Shown here in pieces: positions 57,102 to 64,000 of a DNA stretch of 64,000 nt; positions within the stretch are counted from its first letter, which is position 1; each line of letters starts with the position of its first letter. The stretch comes from Teichococcus oryzae. Its GTDB lineage: Bacteria; Pseudomonadota; Alphaproteobacteria; Acetobacterales; Acetobacteraceae. Made by a program: the position numbers and the translations under genes. Below the pieces are notes generated by a model. It did not search any database, was not told the DNA's origin, and was given only the letters and a program-made list of their open reading frames with translations. The DNA lies in the NCBI RefSeq assembly GCF_008386565.1, contig NZ_VUKA01000002.1, positions 248,001 to 312,000 of the forward strand, written 5' to 3'.

Positions 57102-57805
57102 GCGGCCAGCCCCAGCAGGGCGGGCAGATCGGTCATGCTGCGGAAAGGCTGCGCGCCCTGGGCCGCCAGCAGCGCCGGCTGCATTTCCCCGGCATAGGCC
57201 AGCACGCGGCAGCCGGCGGCGATGCCGGCGCGGATGCCGGGCAGGCTGTCCTCGATCACCACGCAATCCCTGGGCGCGGCGCCGCAGGCCATGGCGGCGG
57301 CTTCGTAGATGTCCGGATAGGGCTTTGGCCGGTCCACATCCTCAAAGGAAAGAACACGCCCGCCGAAGCGTTCCCCGATGCCGAGCCGCTTCAGCTTGGC
57401 CTCCAGCTCCATCCGGGAGGAGTTGGAAGCGCAGGCCACCGGAAAGGCCGCCGCCACACGGGCCAGCGCTTCCAGCGCGCCTTCCACCGCGATCACGTCG
57501 GTGGCCATGCGCTCGGCCAGCCGGCGGGACATCTCGGCCGGCCAGCTGTCGGGCAGGCGCCCCCATTGCGCCTCGATCACCGGCATCATGTCGGGCACGG
57601 CGCGCCCCAGGAAGATGTGGCGCGCCTCGGCGGGGGTGATGGGCCAGCCGCGCGCGGACAGGTCCTCCGACACCACGGCGGCGGCCAGGGCCTCGCTGTC
57701 CGCGAGCACGCCATCGCAGTCGAACAGCACCGCGGCGGGGCGCGGCTCCAGCGGGCGGAGTTCCGGGAAGCGCGGGCCTGGAAAGCGCGGGTCGGGCGGC
57801 GTCAT
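57098..57805 (-). CDS. HAD-superfamily phosphatase between hemH and hemJ
   Basis: A 235-residue HAD hydrolase, subfamily IA. The nucleophile is in VLFDCDGVLADSEAL, motif II in ACASNSSRMELEAKL, Lys in DRPKPYPDIY and motif IV in VVIEDSLPGIRAGIAAG. The first 24 residues are rich in Pro and Arg and probably disordered. The pattern resembles beta-phosphoglucomutase/phosphoglycolate-phosphatase relatives such as YieH. The substrate is unknown. It overlaps hemH and hemJ by 4 bases each, so it is made together with heme enzymes. Confidence 0.9.
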   Translation of the reverse strand: MTPPDPRFPGPRFPELRPLEPRPAAVLFDCDGVLADSEALAAAVVSEDLSARGWPITPAEARHIFLGRAVPDMMPVIEAQWGRLPDSWPAEMSRRLAERMATDVIAVEGALEALARVAAAFPVACASNSSRMELEAKLKRLGIGERFGGRVLSFEDVDRPKPYPDIYEAAAMACGAAPRDCVVIEDSLPGIRAGIAAGCRVLAYAGEMQPALLAAQGAQPFRSMTDLPALLGLAA

Positions 57806-58911
57806 GCCGCCGCCTTCTGCTGGCGGGTCAGCCTGGCATGGGGGCAGTCGCCATGCGCCTTGGGGCATTGCCGGGCGCCAGCGAAGGAGCACAGGGTCCG
57901 ACCGCTATCCTGCGTCCGCCACACCAGATCGGCCAGGGCGGCGATGAAGGCCGGGTCGCTGTTCTGCGCGGGGGCGCGGAAATAGCCGGGAATGCCCAGC
58001 TTGTGCGCCAGCTCCTTGTATTCGACATCCAGCTCAACCAGCGTTTCCGAATGCTCGGACACAAAGGCGACAGGATGGATCAGCACGGCGGCGCCATCCT
58101 TGGCGGCCTGTTCCAGCGCCTCCTCGGTGGAAGGGCCGATCCATTTCTGCGGCGTCACGCGGGACTGATAGCAGATGGCGCTGTCCAGCCCCTCGATGCC
58201 GAGATGGCGGATAATGGCGGCGACGCTCTGCTCCACCTGCCACTGGTAAGGGTCGCCGCGCTTGACGATGCTTTCCGGCAGGCCATGGGCGGAGAACAGC
58301 AGGCGCAGCGGCGTTTCCGCGGGCAGGCTGGCCCTGGCCTCGTCAAAGGCACGGCGCAGCATGGCCGCGGTGGCGCGTGCGAAGCCTTCGTCGGAATGCC
58401 AGCAGCACAGGGTGCGGGTGGGCAGGTCGAGGTTGATCCTGGCGCAGGCCGCCCCCCAATCCTCCACCGAGGAGCCGGTGGTGGTGGTGGAATATTGCGG
58501 GTAGAGGGGCAGCAGCAGCACCTCCTCCGCGCCCCATTCCTGCACCTGCCGCGCCGCCGCATCGGCAAAGGGATGCCAGTAGCGCATGGCGACGAAGCAG
58601 CGGATGTTCGTCTGCCCGCCCGCCGCTTCGCCCGCCAGCGCCGCTTCCAGCGCCTGGGCCTGCGCCACCGTCAGTTCCAGCAACGGCGACTTGCCGCCCA
58701 GGATGGCGTAGTTCTCGCTGGCCGCCTTGGTGCGGCGCGCGGCGATGAATTTGCCCAGGAGCGGGCGGATCAGGCCCGGCACCCGCAGGATGGCCGGATC
58801 GGTGAACAGGTTCTCGAGAAACGGCCGCACAGCCTCGGGCCGGTCGGGGCCACCGAGGTTGAACAGCACAATGGCGAGCTTGCGGATGGCGGGCCGGGCG
58901 GATGCGGACAT
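57802..58911 (-). CDS. hemH: Ferrochelatase
   Basis: Ferrochelatase inserts Fe2+ into protoporphyrin IX, the last step of heme synthesis. Typical blocks are LAIVLFNLGGPDRPEAVRPF, LPLYPQYSTTTTGSS, the active-site His in FSAHGLPESIVKRGDPY and HPVAFVSEHSETLVELD with the conserved Glu. The start at 58911 gives 369 residues; the longer open frame upstream has no homology. The tail contains Cys341, Cys349 and Cys356 (CSFAGARQCPKAHGDCPHA), which could bind a [2Fe-2S] cluster as reported for some alphaproteobacterial and animal enzymes. Confidence 0.95.
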   Translation of the reverse strand: MSASARPAIRKLAIVLFNLGGPDRPEAVRPFLENLFTDPAILRVPGLIRPLLGKFIAARRTKAASENYAILGGKSPLLELTVAQAQALEAALAGEAAGGQTNIRCFVAMRYWHPFADAAARQVQEWGAEEVLLLPLYPQYSTTTTGSSVEDWGAACARINLDLPTRTLCCWHSDEGFARATAAMLRRAFDEARASLPAETPLRLLFSAHGLPESIVKRGDPYQWQVEQSVAAIIRHLGIEGLDSAICYQSRVTPQKWIGPSTEEALEQAAKDGAAVLIHPVAFVSEHSETLVELDVEYKELAHKLGIPGYFRAPAQNSDPAFIAALADLVWRTQDSGRTLCSFAGARQCPKAHGDCPHARLTRQQKAAA

Positions 58912-58989
58912 GGAGCAGGAGATGCCCGCGCCCGTCGCGCTGTGCAAGGGATGGCCAGGCTCCTGGCGGGGTTTCTGGCGAATCGTTTC

Positions 58990-59016
58990 CTTGTTTGCGC
59001 TGCCCCTCAGCCCTAG
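58990..59016 (+). promoter_or_regulatory. Candidate heat-shock (RpoH-type) promoter of grpE
   Basis: CTTG (58990-58993), a 17-base spacer and CCCTAG (59011-59016) resemble the alphaproteobacterial RpoH pattern. It lies 32 bases before the chosen grpE start. The motif is short, and a similar CTTG-17 arrangement before dnaK is the main support. Confidence 0.35.
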
Positions 59017-59047
59017 GTGGAAGGCAGCGCCCTTGCGGGCGATCGGA

Positions 59048-59671
59048 ATGATTGAACAGAATGGCCCCGTGATGAACGACCAGAACCCGCCCGACAAGAA
59101 ACCAGCCGTTGAATTGCCGACGCCGGCCGATCTGCCGGAGGATATGGCGACGCAGCCCCTGCCCGAGCAGCCCGCCGATGCGATGGCCCGCATCGCCGAG
59201 CTGGAGGCCGAGCTGGCCCAGCTGCGCGACCGCTGGCTGCGTTCGGAAGCGGAAATGCAGAACCTGCGCACCCGCACCAAGCGGGAGATCGAGGAGGCGC
59301 GCCTTTACGCCGTGCAGAAATTCGCCCGCGACGTGGTGGAGGCGGCCGACAACCTGCGCCGCGGCCTCGACGCCCTGCCCGCCGCGCAGGAAGGCGAGGC
59401 CGAGCTGCTGAGCAAGATGCGCGGGGGCTTCGAGGGCGTGGAGCGCGCCTTCCTGTCGATCCTGGAGCGCAATGGCGTGGCGCGGCACGATGCCGCCGGC
59501 CAGCCCTTCGACCCGGAGCTGCACCAAGCCATGGCGCAGCAGCCGCCGCCCGAGGGCGTCGCGGCCGGCACCGTGATCCAGGCCTGGACCCCGGCCTGGA
59601 CGCTGAATGGCAGGCTGCTGAAGCCCGCCATGGTGGTCGTCGCCGGCGAGGGCGTTTCGGAAACCGCCTGA
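59048..59671 (+). CDS. grpE: Nucleotide exchange factor GrpE
   Basis: The DnaK co-chaperone that releases ADP. A charged N-terminal tail is followed by a long coiled coil (ARIAELEAELAQLRDRWLRSE and EAEMQNLRTRTKREIEEARLY) and the beta domain with NGVARHDAAGQPFDPELHQAM and GTVIQAWTPAWTLNGRLLKPAMVVVA. The ATG at 59048 gives 207 residues; an ATG at 59072 would remove eight residues. It precedes dnaK by 196 bases on the same strand. Confidence 0.95.
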   Translation: MIEQNGPVMNDQNPPDKKPAVELPTPADLPEDMATQPLPEQPADAMARIAELEAELAQLRDRWLRSEAEMQNLRTRTKREIEEARLYAVQKFARDVVEAADNLRRGLDALPAAQEGEAELLSKMRGGFEGVERAFLSILERNGVARHDAAGQPFDPELHQAMAQQPPPEGVAAGTVIQAWTPAWTLNGRLLKPAMVVVAGEGVSETA

Positions 59672-59719
59672 GCGGCGCTTCCGCCGCTGCACAATTTTTG
59701 CGCAGCGGCGAAGGTCGCT

Positions 59720-59746
59720 CTTGTCCCGGGGCGTTTGGCTCAATAC
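59720..59746 (+). promoter_or_regulatory. Candidate heat-shock (RpoH-type) promoter of dnaK
   Basis: CTTG (59720-59723), a 17-base spacer and CAATAC (59741-59746) lie about 120 bases before the dnaK start. The -35 half matches RpoH promoters, while the -10 is only a loose match. No CIRCE inverted repeat is present here. Confidence 0.35.
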
Positions 59747-59867
59747 ATCGCGGTTGCAGCCATTCGCCCCCGGATGGCGACCCCTTTTCTATCTAGCCTG
59801 ATGAGCAAGGGGGTGGGCGCGGCGCCGAAACTGAGGGCCGCCTTCACCCGCCAAAAGGAGAACTCGG

Positions 59868-61796
<1,929 letters not shown>

Positions 61797-61888
61797 GGCG
61801 TCCAGCCACGCGCTGATTCGCTGGCGCCCGGCTCGGCTTGTCCGGCCGGGCGCATCTTCGTTCCGGAGCTTGGGAGACAGGCCGAACC

Positions 61889-63046
61889 ATGGCCAAGGGC
61901 GATTACTACGACACGCTCGGCGTCGGCCGGGATGCCGGCGAGGATGAGCTGAAAAAGGCTTATCGGAAGCTGGCAATGAAATTCCACCCGGACCGCAATC
62001 CGGGTGACAAGGCCGCCGAGGCGAAGTTCAAGGAATTGAACGAAGCCTATGACGTGCTGAAGGATGCCGAAAAGCGCGCCGCCTATGACCGCTACGGCCA
62101 CGCCGCCTTCGAGGGTGGCATGGGCGGTGGCGGCGGCGGTGGTTTCGGCGGCGGCAGCCCCTTCGGCGCCGGCGGCTTCGAGGACATCTTCGCCGAGATG
62201 TTCGGCCAGTTCGGTGCCCGGCGCGGCGGCGGCGGAGCGGCGGCGGCCGGCCGCGGCGCCGATCTGCGTCACCAGGTGGACATCTCGCTGGAGGAAGCCT
62301 TCGCCGGGGTCAAGAAGCCGATCCGGGTGCAGACCAGCGTGCAATGCGATGCCTGCGACGGCACCGGCGCCGAAGGCAAGTCCCAGGCGGCGCAGACCTG
62401 CACCACCTGCGGCGGCGCCGGCAAGGTGCGCGCGCAACAGGGCTTCTTCCTGATCGAGCGCTCCTGCCCCACCTGCGGCGGCACCGGGCGCGTCATCAAG
62501 AACCCCTGCAAGCTGTGCCAGGGCGCGGGCCGCGTGCACCGCGAGCGCAACCTCAACATCACCATCCCCCCGGGGGTGGAGGACGGCACCCGCATCCGCC
62601 TCAGCGGCGAGGGCGAGGCCGGCCTGCGCGGCGCGCCGGCGGGCGACCTGTATGTGGACATCTCGATCCGCCCGCATGCGCTGTTCCAGCGCGACGGCGC
62701 CAACATCTATGTCCGCGTGCCGCTGCGCATGACCCAGGCGGCGCTGGGTGGCGGGGTCGAGGTGCCGACCATCGATGGCGGGCGTTCCCGCGTCACCATC
62801 CCGGCCGGCACCCAGACGGGCGACCAGTTCCGCCTGCGCGGCAAGGGCTTCTCCGTGCTGCGCTCGGCGGCGCGGGGCGACATGTATGTCCAGGTGGCGG
62901 TCGAGACGCCGCAGAACCTGTCCCCCCGCCAGCGCGAGCTGCTGGAGCAGTTCGAGGGCGAGGTCGGCCAGGGCGGCAATTCCTCCCCCGAAAGCGAGGG
63001 CTTCTTCGCCAAGGTGAAGGAGTTCTGGGACGGCCTCGGCCGGTAG
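61889..63046 (+). CDS. dnaJ: Chaperone DnaJ (Hsp40)
   Basis: The DnaK co-chaperone. The J domain carries the HPD motif in [10 protein letters not shown], followed by a Gly/Phe-rich linker with long Gly runs (about residues 75-125). The zinc-finger domain has four CxxCxGxG-type repeats: [30 protein letters not shown] and [10 protein letters not shown]. The C-terminal substrate-binding domains complete 385 residues. It is followed by a strong terminator, closing the grpE-dnaK-dnaJ unit. Confidence 0.97.
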   Translation: MAKGDYYDTLGVGRDAGEDELKKAYRKLAMKFHPDRNPGDKAAEAKFKELNEAYDVLKDAEKRAAYDRYGHAAFEGGMGGGGGGGFGGGSPFGAGGFEDIFAEMFGQFGARRGGGGAAAAGRGADLRHQVDISLEEAFAGVKKPIRVQTSVQCDACDGTGAEGKSQAAQTCTTCGGAGKVRAQQGFFLIERSCPTCGGTGRVIKNPCKLCQGAGRVHRERNLNITIPPGVEDGTRIRLSGEGEAGLRGAPAGDLYVDISIRPHALFQRDGANIYVRVPLRMTQAALGGGVEVPTIDGGRSRVTIPAGTQTGDQFRLRGKGFSVLRSAARGDMYVQVAVETPQNLSPRQRELLEQFEGEVGQGGNSSPESEGFFAKVKEFWDGLGR

Positions 63047-63091
63047 GATGGCGGCGGGAAGGGATGGAATTGTTCCCTTCACCGAATTTGG

Positions 63092-63126
63092 CCCCCGGGA
63101 ATCATTCCTGGGGGTCTTCTCTTTTT
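63092..63126 (+). terminator. Rho-independent terminator after dnaJ
   Basis: CCCCCGGGAA pairs with TTCCTGGGGG (one G-T pair) around loop TCA and is followed by TCTTCTCTTTTT. It lies 45 bases after the dnaJ stop. Confidence 0.9.
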
Positions 63127-63200
63127 GGCCGTGTGGAAGAAGATGAAGGCTAGGAAATGATGTTTCCCCGCCTTTCTTTCGACCAAGGAACCCGCACCGC

Positions 63201-63941
63201 ATGACGCTTCAGATCGGCATCGCCGGCATCACCGGCCGCATGGGCCAGTTGTTGTCGGAGGAAGTGGCGGCGGCGGGTGCCGTGGTGGCGGGCGGCATTG
63301 GCCGGTCCGGCGATGCCGAGGCATTGTTCTCCGCCAGCGAGGTGGTGATCGACTTCACCAATGCCCTGACGGCGGAGCGGCATGCCGAACTGGCCGCCCG
63401 CACCGGCAGGCCGCTGGTGATGGGCTCCTCCGGCCTGTCCCCGGCGCAGGAAGCGGCTGTGGCCGCGGCGGCGCGGAGCGTGCCCATTGTTTACGCCGCC
63501 AATTTCGCTCCCGGTGTGAACCTGCTTTTCGCCCTGGCCGAGCGCATGGCCGCCGCCCTGCCGCCCGAGCAATACGACGCCGAGATCGTCGAGATGCATC
63601 ACCGGCAGAAGGTCGATGCGCCTTCCGGCACCGCCATCGGGCTGGGCCGCGCCGTGGCGCGCGGCCGCGGCCGGACACTGGAGGAGGTGGGCATGGAAAG
63701 CGGGCGCGATGGCCATACCGGGCCGCGTGGCACCGGCCCGATCGGCTTTGCCACCCTGCGCGGCGGCCAGGTGGTGGGGGAGCATACCCTGCTTTTCGCC
63801 GCCGGGTCGGAGCATATCTCCCTCACCCACCGCTCCTTCGATCGCCGGGTCTATGCCACGGGCGCGGTGCGGGCGGCGCAATGGGTCATCGTGCAGCCGC
63901 CCGGCCTGTATGACATGAAGCACGTGCTGGGGATGGCCTGA
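63201..63941 (+). CDS. dapB: 4-hydroxy-tetrahydrodipicolinate reductase
   Basis: DapB reduces hydroxytetrahydrodipicolinate in the lysine/diaminopimelate pathway using NAD(P)H. The nucleotide motif is GIAGITGRMGQLL at the N-terminus. The substrate site is IVEMHHRQKVDAPSGTA with the catalytic His and Lys, and GSEHISLTHRSFDRRVYATGAV follows. It has 246 residues, slightly shorter than E. coli (273), as in related bacteria. The last 59 bases of the window after its stop show no feature. Confidence 0.96.
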   Translation: MTLQIGIAGITGRMGQLLSEEVAAAGAVVAGGIGRSGDAEALFSASEVVIDFTNALTAERHAELAARTGRPLVMGSSGLSPAQEAAVAAAARSVPIVYAANFAPGVNLLFALAERMAAALPPEQYDAEIVEMHHRQKVDAPSGTAIGLGRAVARGRGRTLEEVGMESGRDGHTGPRGTGPIGFATLRGGQVVGEHTLLFAAGSEHISLTHRSFDRRVYATGAVRAAQWVIVQPPGLYDMKHVLGMA

Positions 63942-64000
63942 AGGCCGATCAAACGGCCCGGCGACAGCGGCGGGGCGGGAGGCGGATACGTGGTCCCGCT

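Noticed and set aside
57802-59280. A 492-residue ferrochelatase
   Set aside because: The extension crosses the grpE promoter region and start; homology begins at the ATG at 58911.
62100-62240. Gly-rich codon repeats in dnaJ as a tandem repeat of interest
   Set aside because: This is the normal Gly/Phe-rich linker of DnaJ.

Overview
The window is about 70% GC and densely packed. Its genes fit an alphaproteobacterium, most likely of the Acetobacteraceae (Roseomonas-like). The evidence is the mnmE-mnmG-rsmG-parA-parB order next to rho, hemJ and hemH with two parS sites, holA/lptE/leuS nearby, a Roseomonas-type porin, and a tripartite-tricarboxylate-type (Bug) receptor. This taxonomic placement is an inference from gene content. 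I found no tRNA, rRNA, insertion sequence, CRISPR array or prophage.

Region 1 (1-10233, minus strand) is a selenium-dependent, membrane-bound formate dehydrogenase locus. fdhD is followed by fdhA, which reads through an in-frame UGA (selenocysteine 200) with a well-formed SECIS hairpin directly behind it. Then come fdhB, the cytochrome b subunit, fdhE, selA, a Sel1-repeat gene and selB, which runs off the left edge. Most junctions overlap by 1-14 bases. The locus therefore carries both the enzyme and most of the machinery that decodes its UGA; selC and selD are not in the window.

Region 2 (10234-12648) holds a possible small ORF, a short-chain dehydrogenase without the usual catalytic Tyr, a CtBP-like D-2-hydroxyacid dehydrogenase and a strong terminator.

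Region 3 (12833-25472, plus strand) is the most interesting part. It is a five-gene cluster: a GT4 glycosyltransferase; a 2468-residue highly reducing type I polyketide synthase (KS-AT-DH-MT-like-ER-KR-ACP, no thioesterase); a pyridoxal-phosphate alpha-oxoamine synthase overlapping it by 4 bases; a large GNAT-like acyltransferase; and a KpsS-like capsule protein. The gene set suggests that a polyketide chain is released by decarboxylative condensation with an amino acid, N-acylated and glycosylated. The product would be a sphingolipid-like glycolipid made by a PKS.

Region 4 (25532-40675) contains degP, a zeta-like kinase, a two-component system and pepN in one orientation. It is followed by a haloacid dehalogenase, a nitroreductase, a Bug receptor, an orphan peptide-type binding protein with an alpha/beta hydrolase, yggS, the porin with its terminator, and a DUF3576 lipoprotein.

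Region 5 (40798-63941) is an origin-proximal housekeeping block: leuS-lptE-holA, an FMN alpha-hydroxyacid dehydrogenase, parB-parA-rsmG-mnmG-mnmE-ferredoxin (minus), ogt-qor, a GNAT gene, rho, hemJ-HAD-hemH (minus), grpE-dnaK-dnaJ and dapB. The two parS sites lie in the first 60 bases of rsmG, and one of them supplies the mnmG stop and the rsmG start.
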